A stretch of DNA of 64,000 bases from Oscillospiraceae bacterium. Its GTDB lineage: Bacteria > Bacillota > Clostridia > Oscillospirales > Acutalibacteraceae. Within the stretch, counting starts at the first letter, position 1, and each line of letters starts with the position of its first letter. Shown here piece after piece: positions 9,081 through 17,842 of this stretch. The notes beneath the pieces are model-generated. The model was not told where the DNA came from and ran no database searches. It saw only the letters and a list, made by a program, of their open reading frames with translations. The translations under genes were made by a program, and so were the position numbers. The stretch spans positions 58,576-122,575 of the forward strand of contig CADBQU010000019.1 in assembly GCA_902796905.1 (NCBI GenBank). Direction: 5' to 3'.

Positions 9081-10130
9081 TTGTTTACAAGGGAACAAAC
9101 AAAACAGGTTAAAGTAGGAAATTTAACTTTAGGCGGAAATAATAAGGTTTATGTACAGTCTATGTTAAATGCACCGGCAAATGATTTTAACGCCAATATA
9201 AAGCAGGCTGTGGAGTTGGAAAAAGCCGGATGTGAAATAATAAGAGTATCGGTTCCTAATACCGATACGGTTAAACTTATATATAAACTAAAAGAGGCCG
9301 TAAATATTCCTGTTGTGGCAGATATACATTTTGATTATAAATTGGCTGTTTTAAGTGCGGAAGCAGGAGTAGATAAAATAAGAATAAATCCCGGAAACAT
9401 AGGAAGTATTGACGGAATAAATCAGGTTTTAAAAATATGCAACAGTAAAAATATACCTATAAGAATAGGAGTTAATTCCGGAAGTATAGAAAAAGAATAT
9501 TTGGAAAAATACGGAGTTTGTGCCAGGTCTTTGTTTTTAAGCGCAAAAAAACATATAGATATTGCAGAAAGATATGACTTTGATAATTTGGTTTTATCTT
9601 TAAAAGCTTCTAATGTAAAAATTATGTTTGACGCCTATAAAATAGCCGCAACCGAAACAAAATATCCTTTACATTTAGGTGTAACCGAAGCCGGAACGGA
9701 AAAAATGGGAACCATTAAATCCGCAGCGGGAATAGGCGGTTTATTGCTTTTAGGGTTAGGCAATACCATAAGGGTTTCGTTAACAGATAATCCTTTAAAA
9801 GAAATAGAAGCCGCAAACAATATTTTAAAAGCGGTAGAAATTAAACAAAGCGGAGTAAAAATTGTTTCTTGCCCTACTTGCGGCAGAACAAGCATAAACT
9901 TAATTGCTCTTGCAAAAGAAGCGGAAGAATATTTAAATAAAGTTGATAAAAATATAACCGTAGCTATTATGGGGTGTGTGGTAAACGGTCCGGGTGAAGC
10001 AAGAGAAGCGGATATAGGTATTGCCGGCGGCAACAAAGAAGGGCTTATATTTAAAAAAGGAAAAATTATAAAAAAGGTACCCGAAAAAGATTTATTAAAA
10101 GAGCTTTTTAAGGAAATTGATAATTTATAA
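9081..10130 (+). CDS. ispG: 4-hydroxy-3-methylbut-2-en-1-yl diphosphate synthase
   Basis: 4Fe-4S enzyme of the MEP pathway that makes HMBPP. The N-terminal TIM-barrel half has VYVQSMLNAP, CEIIRVSVPN and DIHFDYKLA. The C-terminal half has the three cluster cysteines in SCPTCGR and MGCVVNGPGEA. It starts at TTG 9081 with AGAGGGA upstream. Length (349 aa) is that of the short bacterial form. Confidence 0.96.
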   Translation: MFTREQTKQVKVGNLTLGGNNKVYVQSMLNAPANDFNANIKQAVELEKAGCEIIRVSVPNTDTVKLIYKLKEAVNIPVVADIHFDYKLAVLSAEAGVDKIRINPGNIGSIDGINQVLKICNSKNIPIRIGVNSGSIEKEYLEKYGVCARSLFLSAKKHIDIAERYDFDNLVLSLKASNVKIMFDAYKIAATETKYPLHLGVTEAGTEKMGTIKSAAGIGGLLLLGLGNTIRVSLTDNPLKEIEAANNILKAVEIKQSGVKIVSCPTCGRTSINLIALAKEAEEYLNKVDKNITVAIMGCVVNGPGEAREADIGIAGGNKEGLIFKKGKIIKKVPEKDLLKELFKEIDNL

Positions 10131-10154
10131 ACCTATTATACATATTGTACAGCG

Positions 10155-10238
10155 GCGGTTTTTGCAAACCTTTGGTTTGCAAAAACGCCAAAAGCTTTAG
10201 CTTTTGGCGTTTTAAAAGGTTTTCCTTTTAAAAACCGC
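10155..10238. repeat. Three-hairpin cloverleaf element C (ispG-polC)
   Basis: The closing stem GCGGTTTTT (10155-10163) pairs with AAAAACCGC (10230-10238). The hairpins are GCAAACC/GGTTTGC (10164-10180, loop TTT), ACGCCAAAAGC/GCTTTTGGCGT (10185-10210) and AAAAGG/CCTTTT (10214-10229). It is 84 bp, the same length as element A, and clearly related to it, but stem 2 has two extra G-C pairs and the loops differ. Confidence 0.85.
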
Positions 10239-10304
10239 AATTAAATAAAAGCAAAATAAAAAATATTAAAAAATAAAATCAGCAAAAGCATATAAGGGAA
10301 TGTT

Positions 10305-13300
10305 ATGGAACAAAAAAGTATAACCGAAGTTTTTGAAAACGTAGTAGATGAAAATATATTAAACGAATTAAAAGACGGTATAATTACGCGTTGTACGGTA
10401 GATACGGAAAAACGCGAATTGGCCGTGTTTGTTTCGTTCTGCGAAAAAAAAGATGAAAATTTGCTTTTAAATTTTAAGCAAGGCGTGATTAAGGGTTTGT
10501 TGCTTAATAATATTAATTTAATAGTTACCGTTAAAAACGAAAGCCAAAAGGAAGAAAATACAGAGAACACGGAAAAAGGATATACGGAATTTTTAGAAGA
10601 GAAAGAAGATACAGAGAATACAAAAAATACGGAAGATACGGAAAATACGGAAGATAACGAAGTTTTTTATAATAACGGTTTAAAATCCGTTGCAGAGGAA
10701 AATGACGATTTTAACGAATATAACAGTTTAAACTTTAACACTTTTAACGAAGAAGATTACACTGATGATAATTATAATACGGAAGAAAACAAGGAAATAA
10801 AAGATTATAAAGATGATATTAATATTTTAGACAAAGAATTTACAGAACAAAAAGCAATTGAAATATCTAAAAATTTGGGAGCTGTATCCGGATTTTTAAG
10901 AGGAGCCGAATATGAGGTAACCCAAAACCAAAATAAAGAAAACCAAGAACAAACCGAATATACCGTAATTATTAATTTAAAACACGGCGGAATGGAAACC
11001 ATAAAGGCTTCGGATTTTGAAAGTGATTTTAAACGGGAAATTTTAAAAGCGACAGATAAAAATATAAATATTGTTTATAAGGGAAAAACCGATTTTTCGC
11101 AAATAGAACCTTTAACCGAAAGCGAAATGCAAAAAAACGTAACAGATACAGGTTTTAAAACGGCAAATATAATAAAAGAAAATAAAACTGAGGAACACAA
11201 AAAAGAAGACACAAACAGATTAAAAGAAAATTCTGTAAATAACGCTGCTTTAAAAAGCAATACAAAACCGCAGGAAAAAGCTAAAGTATTAAAAAAACCT
11301 TTAGGCGATTTACCTATATTTTTAGAAACCGTTAAGCCTTTTTACGGCAAAAAAATAGATACAAATTTAATAAAATTAAGCAATGTTATAGCACCTCAAA
11401 ATGCCGAGGACAGTACTTATGTTGCCGCATGGGGCGAAGTTTTCGGATGCGAGGTTAAAGATATGGTTACCCGTAAAGGGGATATGATGGTTAAAGCTAA
11501 ATTTTATTTCAGCGATAATACCAATACCATAGCGGCAAGCCTTTTAAAGTTTTTTAATAAAAAATATACTAAAAATATGGAAGAAGAGGCTGCAAGTTTT
11601 AAGCGCTCCATAAGCAACTTAAAAGACGGAGTGGTGCTTGTGGTTAACGGGGATTATGTTTTTGATAACTGGACCAAGGACTTTGTATTGGAAGTTAAAG
11701 CTTTGGCTACGGTTGAAAAATACAAAAAAACCGATGAACACGAAGGTGAAAAACGCGTAGAGCTTCATTGCCATACCAATATGTCGGCTAAAGACGCAGT
11801 ATCAAGCGCCGGAGATTTAATTAACACCGCTTTCAGGTGGGGACATAAAGCTATGGCTATTACCGACCACGGAGTAGTACAGAGTTATCCGGCTATTGCC
11901 GCGGCTGTTTCTAAAATTAAAAAAGGCGGTGGAGAATTTAAGGCTATTTACGGCGTAGAAAGCTACTTTATAGACGATACGCGATTTAACATTGAAGGGC
12001 TTACTAAAAAAGAGATAGGAAAGCTTAGAAATCACCAGATAATATTGGTTAAAAATTTAACTGGACTTAAAAATTTATATAAAATTGTTTCCGACGCTCA
12101 TTTAAATCATTTTTACGGAAGACCGGTTACTTTAAGAAGTGTTTTGGACGCAAACAGGGAGGGTTTAATTGTAGGCTCTGCGTGCGAACAGGGAGAGCTT
12201 TACAAGGCTATAGTTAACAATAAACCCGAAGAAGAGCTTATAAAAATTGCCGAGTATTATGATTATTTGGAAATTCAACCTTTGGGCAATAACGAATTTA
12301 TGGTAAGAGACAGTTCTTTGCCGGATAAAGTTGATAAACACGGAAACATAACGCCAAACAGGTTTAGGCATGTTACAAGCTTAGAGGTAATAAAAAACTT
12401 TAACCGAAAAGTGGTTGAAATTGCAGATAAACTGAATAAACCTATTGTAGCCACGGGAGACGTACATTTTTTAAGCAAAGAAGACGGCATTATAAGGCAG
12501 ATAGTTATGGCAGGTCAAGGTTTTGACGACATAGCCAATCAGGCTCCGCTTTATTTTAAAACCACAGACGAAATGTTAGAGGACTTTAGTTATTTCGGCG
12601 AAAGAGCCAAAGAATTTGTTATTGATAATCCCAATAAAATAGCCGATATGATATCGCCGGATGTTGTTCCGGTTCCAAGCGGAAGCTATCCGCCGGTAAT
12701 TGAAGGCTCGGATGAAATGCTTAAAGAGATTTGTTTAAAAAATGCTCACGATATGTACGGAGATCCCTTGCCGGAAATTGTAGAAAAGCGTTTGGATAAA
12801 GAACTTAATTCTATTATTTCCAACGGATTTTCCATAATGTATATTTCGGCGCAAAAATTGGTTTCTTACAGTGAGGAGCACGGATATTTAGTAGGCTCCC
12901 GTGGATCTGTAGGTTCTTCGTTTGTAGCCACTATGGCAGGAATTTCCGAAGTAAATCCGCTGGCTCCGCATTATGTTTGTCCAAAATGTAAATACAGCGA
13001 ATTTTTCACCGATGGCTCGGTAGGTTCCGGCTACGATTTACCCGAAAAAGAATGTCCGCACTGTAAAACAATGCTTAACCGAAACGGACACGATATACCG
13101 TTTGAAACCTTTTTGGGATTTAAGGGAGATAAAGTACCTGATATAGACTTAAACTTTTCGGATGAATTCCAAAACAACGTACAGGAATATACAAAGTCTT
13201 TGTTTGGAGCGGATAACGTTTTTAAAGCCGGTACAATTTCTACAATTGCCGAAAAAACCGCATTTGGTTTTGCAAAAGCGTATGCCGAGAAAATGAATAT

Positions 13301-14588
13301 AACTTTAAGTAATCCCGAGCTTAACCGTTTGGCTTCTTTGGTAGAAAAAAGCAAGGTAAAAACCACAACAGGACAGCATCCCGCGGGAATGATAATTGTT
13401 CCTAAAGATAAAACCATATACGATTTTTGTCCGGTACAGCATCCGGCTGACGATACGGAATCGGATATTATAACCACGCATTTTGATTTCCATTCTATAC
13501 ACGATACCATTTTAAAATTGGACGAATTGGGCCATGTGGTTCCAACCACTTATAAATACTTGGAGGAATATTCAGGAATTCCCGTTCAAAATGTTTCTAT
13601 GAGCGACCCTAAAATTTACAGCCTTTTTACTTCTACCGAAGCATTGGGTGTGGCGCCGGAAGATATTTTTTCAAAAACCGGAACGCTCAGTTTGCCGGAA
13701 TTCGGCACAAGAAACACAAGAGATATGCTTGTAGACTGTAAACCTAAAACATTTTCGGATTTATTGCAAATTTCGGGATTATCCCACGGAACAAATGTTT
13801 ACCACGGAAACGCAAAAGAGCTTATAGATAACGGAACCTGTACTATATCCGACGTTATAGGTACAAGAGATAACATTATGGTTTATTTAATACATAAGGG
13901 TATGGATGAAAACAGAGCCTTTAAAATTACCGAAACCGTAAGAAAAGGCTTATATTCAAAGGGAAAAATAAGCGAAGAAGATTGGAATTCAATGGCGGAC
14001 GATATGAGAGCCGCCAACGTACCCGAATGGTATATAGGAAGCTGTAAAAAAATAGCGTATATGTTCCCTAAAGCACACGCGGCGGCGTATGTTATTGCGG
14101 CTTTAAGGCTTGCTTGGTATAAAGTATATAAGCCTTTGGAATTTTATTGTGCATATTTTACGGCAAGACCCGAAGACGTAGACGTTGAAACCATAACAAA
14201 GGGTTTAAATGCCGTTAAGCTTAAAATAAAAGAAATATCCGATAAGGGTAAAGAGGCTACAAAAAAGGAACTTGACAATTACAACAACCTTTTAATTTTT
14301 AACGAAATGATGTCGAGAGGTATAGAGGTTTTACCTATAAGCTTAGAAAAATCTCACGCTATGAAATATTTACCCGAAGAGGGAAAAATGAGACTGCCGT
14401 TCGGCTCTTTAGGCGGCGTTGGAGAAAAAGCGGCATATTCGTTATACGAGGCCTGCAAAGCCAAAAAATTTATTTCTAAAGACGATTTTAAAATTGAATC
14501 GGGTGTTTCAAAAACAGTTGTTCAGGCTTTGGACGATATGGGTGTTTTGGGAGATTTGCCCGATACAAACCAAATGACTTTATTTTAA
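10305..14588 (+). CDS. polC: DNA polymerase III PolC, lacking the exonuclease domain
   Basis: Replicative polymerase alpha subunit of low-GC Gram-positives (1427 aa). Domain order: a long N-terminal region (1-480) with an acidic ENTE-rich stretch at about 85-125; an OB domain around 370-470; a PHP domain from about 484 (ELHCHTNMS, ITDHGVVQS, YGVES, NHQIILVKN, TGDVHFL); a zinc motif (CPKCKYSEFF...CPHCKTML, 890-920); and the palm, with PDIDLNFSDEF at about 945 holding catalytic Asp residues. It ends in QMTLF, a beta-clamp motif. The DEDD exonuclease that B. subtilis PolC carries inside the PHP domain (DVETTG...) is absent: YGVESYFIDD is followed within about 25 residues by NHQIILVKN. Confidence 0.96.
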   Translation: MEQKSITEVFENVVDENILNELKDGIITRCTVDTEKRELAVFVSFCEKKDENLLLNFKQGVIKGLLLNNINLIVTVKNESQKEENTENTEKGYTEFLEEKEDTENTKNTEDTENTEDNEVFYNNGLKSVAEENDDFNEYNSLNFNTFNEEDYTDDNYNTEENKEIKDYKDDINILDKEFTEQKAIEISKNLGAVSGFLRGAEYEVTQNQNKENQEQTEYTVIINLKHGGMETIKASDFESDFKREILKATDKNINIVYKGKTDFSQIEPLTESEMQKNVTDTGFKTANIIKENKTEEHKKEDTNRLKENSVNNAALKSNTKPQEKAKVLKKPLGDLPIFLETVKPFYGKKIDTNLIKLSNVIAPQNAEDSTYVAAWGEVFGCEVKDMVTRKGDMMVKAKFYFSDNTNTIAASLLKFFNKKYTKNMEEEAASFKRSISNLKDGVVLVVNGDYVFDNWTKDFVLEVKALATVEKYKKTDEHEGEKRVELHCHTNMSAKDAVSSAGDLINTAFRWGHKAMAITDHGVVQSYPAIAAAVSKIKKGGGEFKAIYGVESYFIDDTRFNIEGLTKKEIGKLRNHQIILVKNLTGLKNLYKIVSDAHLNHFYGRPVTLRSVLDANREGLIVGSACEQGELYKAIVNNKPEEELIKIAEYYDYLEIQPLGNNEFMVRDSSLPDKVDKHGNITPNRFRHVTSLEVIKNFNRKVVEIADKLNKPIVATGDVHFLSKEDGIIRQIVMAGQGFDDIANQAPLYFKTTDEMLEDFSYFGERAKEFVIDNPNKIADMISPDVVPVPSGSYPPVIEGSDEMLKEICLKNAHDMYGDPLPEIVEKRLDKELNSIISNGFSIMYISAQKLVSYSEEHGYLVGSRGSVGSSFVATMAGISEVNPLAPHYVCPKCKYSEFFTDGSVGSGYDLPEKECPHCKTMLNRNGHDIPFETFLGFKGDKVPDIDLNFSDEFQNNVQEYTKSLFGADNVFKAGTISTIAEKTAFGFAKAYAEKMNITLSNPELNRLASLVEKSKVKTTTGQHPAGMIIVPKDKTIYDFCPVQHPADDTESDIITTHFDFHSIHDTILKLDELGHVVPTTYKYLEEYSGIPVQNVSMSDPKIYSLFTSTEALGVAPEDIFSKTGTLSLPEFGTRNTRDMLVDCKPKTFSDLLQISGLSHGTNVYHGNAKELIDNGTCTISDVIGTRDNIMVYLIHKGMDENRAFKITETVRKGLYSKGKISEEDWNSMADDMRAANVPEWYIGSCKKIAYMFPKAHAAAYVIAALRLAWYKVYKPLEFYCAYFTARPEDVDVETITKGLNAVKLKIKEISDKGKEATKKELDNYNNLLIFNEMMSRGIEVLPISLEKSHAMKYLPEEGKMRLPFGSLGGVGEKAAYSLYEACKAKKFISKDDFKIESGVSKTVVQALDDMGVLGDLPDTNQMTLF

Positions 14589-14631
14589 TATTTATACTAA
14601 TATTTGTTAAAATCAGCAAAAGGTAATATAT

Positions 14632-15177
14632 ATGTATAAAACTTTTTTTAAGCCTTATCCGGTAATAAAAACCAAAAGAACGGTTTTAAAAATGCCGGAG
14701 TATAAAAGTGCAGAAGATATGTTTAAGCTTTGCAAAAATGAAAATGTTGCAAGATACAGCGATTGGACCGCACATAAAAATATTTACGAAAGCGCCGCGC
14801 TTATAAGAATGCTGCATAAAAAATACCGTAAAAACTGTTGCTTTACTTTTGGCATTTATTTAAGGGAAAGCAACAGGCTTATAGGTACCGTAAGCATAGC
14901 GGAAATAAATTACAATTATAAAATTGCGCAGATAGGATATTCTTTAAATGAGGATTACTGGCACAAAGGATATGCTTTTGAAGCGGTTAAAGCTTTTATG
15001 GATTTTTTATTTACCAAAGTAGGAGTAGAAAGAATAGAAGCTAAAGTTATGGTTGAAAATACGGCTTCCGAAAAGCTTTTAATTAAGCTTGGGTTTACCA
15101 AAGAGGCTTTATTAAAAAAAGGTGCTGTTTGCAGGGGAGATCCCGTAAACGTAAATTTATTTTCGCTGGTAAAATAA
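14632..15177 (+). CDS. GNAT family N-acetyltransferase (RimJ/RimL-like)
   Basis: Acetyl-CoA-dependent acetyltransferase of the RimJ/RimL/PaiA type, 181 aa. It shows TKRTVLKMPEYKSAEDMFKL at the N-terminus, then IGTVSIAEINYNYKIAQIGY, the acetyl-CoA loop region NEDYWHKGYAFEAVKA, and VENTASEKLLIKLGF near the end. Members modify the N-termini of ribosomal proteins or small molecules. The target here is unknown. It follows polC by 43 bp and may be the last gene of that operon. Confidence 0.85.
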   Translation: MYKTFFKPYPVIKTKRTVLKMPEYKSAEDMFKLCKNENVARYSDWTAHKNIYESAALIRMLHKKYRKNCCFTFGIYLRESNRLIGTVSIAEINYNYKIAQIGYSLNEDYWHKGYAFEAVKAFMDFLFTKVGVERIEAKVMVENTASEKLLIKLGFTKEALLKKGAVCRGDPVNVNLFSLVK

Positions 15178-15193
15178 AAAATAATACGGTTAT

Positions 15194-15278
15194 ATACGGT
15201 TTTGCGGCAAACCAAAGGTTTGCCTAAAACTAAAGCTTTGCTTTAGTTTTAATTGGCTATGCCAATGCAAAACCGTAT
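15194..15278. repeat. Three-hairpin cloverleaf element D (after GNAT gene)
   Basis: A 12 bp perfect closing stem, ATACGGTTTTGC (15194-15205) with GCAAAACCGTAT (15267-15278). Inside are GGCAAACC/GGTTTGCC (15206-15224, loop AAA), AAAACTAAAGC/GCTTTAGTTTT (15226-15250, loop TTT) and ATTGGC/GCCAAT (15252-15266, loop TAT). The T-run after it could also end transcription. Confidence 0.87.
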
Positions 15279-15316
15279 TTTTTAAAAATAAAAATAAAAA
15301 AGTTCAAATAAAAAGG

Positions 15317-15366
15317 TTGCAATTTTGTAACTTTTGTGTATAATAGAATATAGTTGTTACAAAATT
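15317..15366 (+). promoter_or_regulatory. Promoter of the M23 gene inside an 11 bp inverted repeat
   Basis: TTGCAA (15317-15322) and TATAAT (15339-15344) are 16 bp apart. AATTTTGTAAC (15321-15331) and GTTACAAAATT (15356-15366) form a perfect inverted repeat with a 24 bp centre that holds the -10 box. This looks like an operator, but the regulator is unknown. Confidence 0.6.
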
Positions 15367-15391
15367 GAAACTTTTTTAGGAGTGCTAAAAA

Positions 15392-16714
15392 TTGAAACAA
15401 AACAAAAAAGCTTTTATGTTTTTTAAAAAATTTATTAGTAAAATAAAAGCTTTTAAAATTTTTAACAATAACATTTTTAAAAAAATCTTTAATAAAACAA
15501 ATAAATTTTCGGGTGTAACATCGAGAGTAGTTAAAGCTTCGTTAAGCTTGGGCTTGGCGGGGATTTTAATGTTTTGCGTTTGCGCCGTTACGGGTATTGT
15601 TTTTGCATGTGAAATAAGTGTAAACGGAATAGCCGTAGGATGTGTTGAAAACGAAGGCGAAGTTATAGAAGTTAAAAAGCTTGCAAAAAACAAAATAAGC
15701 GACGACAACGGCAAAAAGGTTATTGATAATATCAGTTCCAATCACATAATTACGGGAACACAAAATATTACAAAAGCAGAAAATATAATAGAGCCGTTAT
15801 TGGAAAATTCCGAAGAAATAAAAGAAATTTCTTATTTAAAGCTTAACGGAAAATATTTGGGCTATAATTTTTCAGAAAATACTTTAAAAGATATACTAGA
15901 AGAATATTTAAATAATAAAACAAAAAAATCAGGGCTTGAAAATGCGGAATTTGAAGAAAGCGTTGAAACGGGTCTGGAATACATTTCTACAAAAAGTATT
16001 TTAAATATTAATGAAATTTTAACAGTTGACGATATAACGGAAGATTTACCTGTTTTAACAACTAAAACTTATACCCAAAATGAAACAATCGGTTTTAGTA
16101 CGGTAAACGAAAAAACTTCGGATTTACTTATAGGCTATTCTAAAGTTAAAACCGAAGGCGTTAACGGAGAAAAAGAAGTTACTTATAAAGTTTGTTATAA
16201 AAACGGGCAGGAAATAAGCAAATCGGTTTTAAATGAAAAAACTTTAAAAGAAGCTCAAAACAAAGTTGTTTTGGTTGGAAGTAAAGACCCGGCGGAATTT
16301 TACAGCAAAGCCGCAAGCAGTACGGCAAAAGCTTCGGGCAATGGATTTATATGGCCTTTGGCAAAAGCCGAAAGAAGTTATGTAAGCGCATATTACGGCG
16401 ACGGCAGAAATCATAAAGGTATGGATATATGCGCGCCTAAAGGTACGGCTATTTATGCTGCGTCCGGCGGAACGGTGGAACTTGCGGGTTATTCCGGAGC
16501 TTACGGATTAAACATTATAATTAATCACGGTAACGAAGTAAAAACAAGATATGCACACTGCAGCAAGCTTTTTGTTAATGTGGGAAATACGGTATACCAA
16601 GGCGAAAACATTGCGGCTGTAGGCACTACCGGACAGGTTACGGGACCGCATCTTCATTTTGAAGTATTGGTTAACGGATATAACGTTAATCCTTCGGGCT
16701 ATATAGGCGGTTAG
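15392..16714 (+). CDS. M23 peptidase with G5 domain, membrane-anchored
   Basis: Secreted or membrane-anchored peptidoglycan endopeptidase (LytM/NlpD fold), 440 aa. A basic N-terminus is followed by one membrane segment (about 50-73, GLAGILMFCVCAVTGIVFA). A G5-type domain lies at about 225-300 (TEGVNGEKEVTYKVCYKNGQ). The catalytic M23 domain occupies about 330-440, with HKGMD, YAHCSKL and GPHLHFEV carrying the zinc ligands. The start is TTG at 15392 with AGGAGTG upstream. The G5-M23 pair is typical of clostridial envelope enzymes. No partner gene is adjacent. Confidence 0.93.
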   Translation: MKQNKKAFMFFKKFISKIKAFKIFNNNIFKKIFNKTNKFSGVTSRVVKASLSLGLAGILMFCVCAVTGIVFACEISVNGIAVGCVENEGEVIEVKKLAKNKISDDNGKKVIDNISSNHIITGTQNITKAENIIEPLLENSEEIKEISYLKLNGKYLGYNFSENTLKDILEEYLNNKTKKSGLENAEFEESVETGLEYISTKSILNINEILTVDDITEDLPVLTTKTYTQNETIGFSTVNEKTSDLLIGYSKVKTEGVNGEKEVTYKVCYKNGQEISKSVLNEKTLKEAQNKVVLVGSKDPAEFYSKAASSTAKASGNGFIWPLAKAERSYVSAYYGDGRNHKGMDICAPKGTAIYAASGGTVELAGYSGAYGLNIIINHGNEVKTRYAHCSKLFVNVGNTVYQGENIAAVGTTGQVTGPHLHFEVLVNGYNVNPSGYIGG

Positions 16715-16740
16715 TGTTTAAATACTATATAATAATAAAT

Positions 16741-16783
16741 AAAAAAGATCTATTATCTTCAATTTAAGATTTTGGGTCTTTTT
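16741..16783 (+). terminator. Terminator after the M23 gene
   Basis: AAAAAGATC (16742-16750) pairs with GGTCTTTTT (16774-16782) with one T-G pair, with an inner TCTT/AAGA stem. It lies 30 bp after the M23 stop. Confidence 0.55.
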
Positions 16784-16847
16784 ATTATTTTGTTTTATTA
16801 TATTTTATTTGTTTTGCTTTTTATAATTATGTATTGCGTTTTTGTAA

Positions 16848-16924
16848 GGCGGCGCCGTAAACTTTGTTTACGGCAAAGCCTTTGGTTTTGCCGAACAAAA
16901 AAGCTTTTTTCGTTCGGCACCGCC
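16848..16924. repeat. Three-hairpin cloverleaf element E (M23/sleB convergent gap)
   Basis: The closing stem GGCGGCGCC (16848-16856) pairs with GGCACCGCC (16916-16924) with one mismatch. Inner arms are GCCGTAAAC/GTTTACGGC (16854-16874, loop TTT), CGGCAAAGCC/GGTTTTGCCG (16871-16893, loop TTT) and CCGAAC/GTTCGG (16891-16917) around A6-GC-T6. Adjacent arms share bases, so alternative pairings compete. Confidence 0.8.
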
Positions 16925-16937
16925 GCATATACAAACT

Positions 16938-17597
16938 TTATTTACAAAAACGGTGTTTTCCTATAACGGTTAAAACAGGTCTGGACCAAATCCATTTGCT
17001 TGTGGCTGTTGAAGGATTAAAATAATATATAGCTCCGCAGGAAGGGTCGCTGCCGTTAATTGCGTCTTTGGCGGCTGAATAACAGCTTGAAGCCACTTCT
17101 TTGTAAAACTGTCCGTCGGAAATGCAGGTAAAAGCATTTTTTTGATATATTACCCCCGAAACGGAATTAGGAAAAGACGGGTGCTTTACGCGGTTTAATA
17201 CAACGGCGCCTACGGCTACCTGACCGGAATAAGGCTCGCCTCTGGCTTCCGCCGAAATAAGGCGAGCAAGTAAATTAATATCACTGTTGGAATAATTGCC
17301 GCCTGAGGATGTGTTTTTACTGCTAATGCCCATAGCGGCAAGGGTTTTGGCTCCGGCAATGCCGTCGGCGGTAAGATTATTTTTCTTTTGAAATTTTATT
17401 ACCGCGTTTTTGGTGGAAGTGCCGTAAATTCCGTCTACGGAACCGGAATAATAACCCCAATTTTTTAATTTTGTTTGAATGGTTCTAACTTCGCTGCCGG
17501 TAGAGCCGTAGCGTGAAAGAGCCAAACAGTAAATTCCGGACATAGCTAAAACCAAAGCCGAAAGCAAAATACAAAAAATTATTTTTAGCTGTTTCAT
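16938..17597 (-). CDS. sleB: Spore cortex-lytic enzyme / cell wall hydrolase
   Basis: Secreted lytic enzyme of the SleB family, 219 aa. It has an N-terminal signal segment (IIFCILLSALVLAMSGIYCLA), a peptidoglycan-binding domain (about 28-90: GSTGSEVRTIQTKLKNWGYY...DGIYGTST), a Ser/Asn linker, and the Hydrolase_2 domain with LISAEARGEPYSGQVAVGAV and a catalytic Glu. In Bacilli SleB degrades spore cortex during germination. Its presence supports a spore-forming host, matching the sigK element. YpeB, the usual partner, is not adjacent, so a vegetative role is also possible. The ribosome site is AGGAG before the ATG at 17597. Confidence 0.9.
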   Translation of the reverse strand: MKQLKIIFCILLSALVLAMSGIYCLALSRYGSTGSEVRTIQTKLKNWGYYSGSVDGIYGTSTKNAVIKFQKKNNLTADGIAGAKTLAAMGISSKNTSSGGNYSNSDINLLARLISAEARGEPYSGQVAVGAVVLNRVKHPSFPNSVSGVIYQKNAFTCISDGQFYKEVASSCYSAAKDAINGSDPSCGAIYYFNPSTATSKWIWSRPVLTVIGKHRFCK

Positions 17598-17751
17598 AGT
17601 ATATTAATTCTCCTGTTATTATTTTTTAATATTTTGCCATAATAAATATAAAATATACTATTTTTTATATTTATGAAGTGAAAAAATTGTATATAATAAA
17701 TAAAAGTCAGTGAAAGTCAAAAAAATTTTAAAATTTTTTTTGATTTTACTC

Positions 17752-17780
17752 TTGACAAGCAAATAAAATAGTGGTAGATT
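17752..17780 (+). promoter_or_regulatory. Sigma-A promoter of the hrcA operon
   Basis: A consensus -35 TTGACA (17752-17757) is 17 bp from TAGATT (17775-17780). It lies just upstream of the CIRCE operator. Confidence 0.8.
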
Positions 17781-17791
17781 AATAATATGAT

Positions 17792-17818
17792 TTAGCACTC
17801 ACATACAAAGAGTGCTAA
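17792..17818 (+). promoter_or_regulatory. CIRCE operator
   Basis: TTAGCACTC, nine bases, GAGTGCTAA: a perfect match to the CIRCE consensus bound by HrcA. It sits between the promoter and the hrcA start, so the operon is autoregulated and heat-inducible. Confidence 0.97.
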
Positions 17819-17842
17819 ATTTTAAAAGAAGGAAGTGAGAAT

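Noticed and set aside
8908..9117. A 69-codon plus-strand frame between rseP and ispG.
   Set aside because: It runs through the three-hairpin element and has no ribosome site. The palindromes explain its open frame.
16772..16966. A 64-codon frame between the M23 gene and sleB.
   Set aside because: It covers a terminator and a three-hairpin element, lacks a ribosome site, and overlaps the end of sleB.
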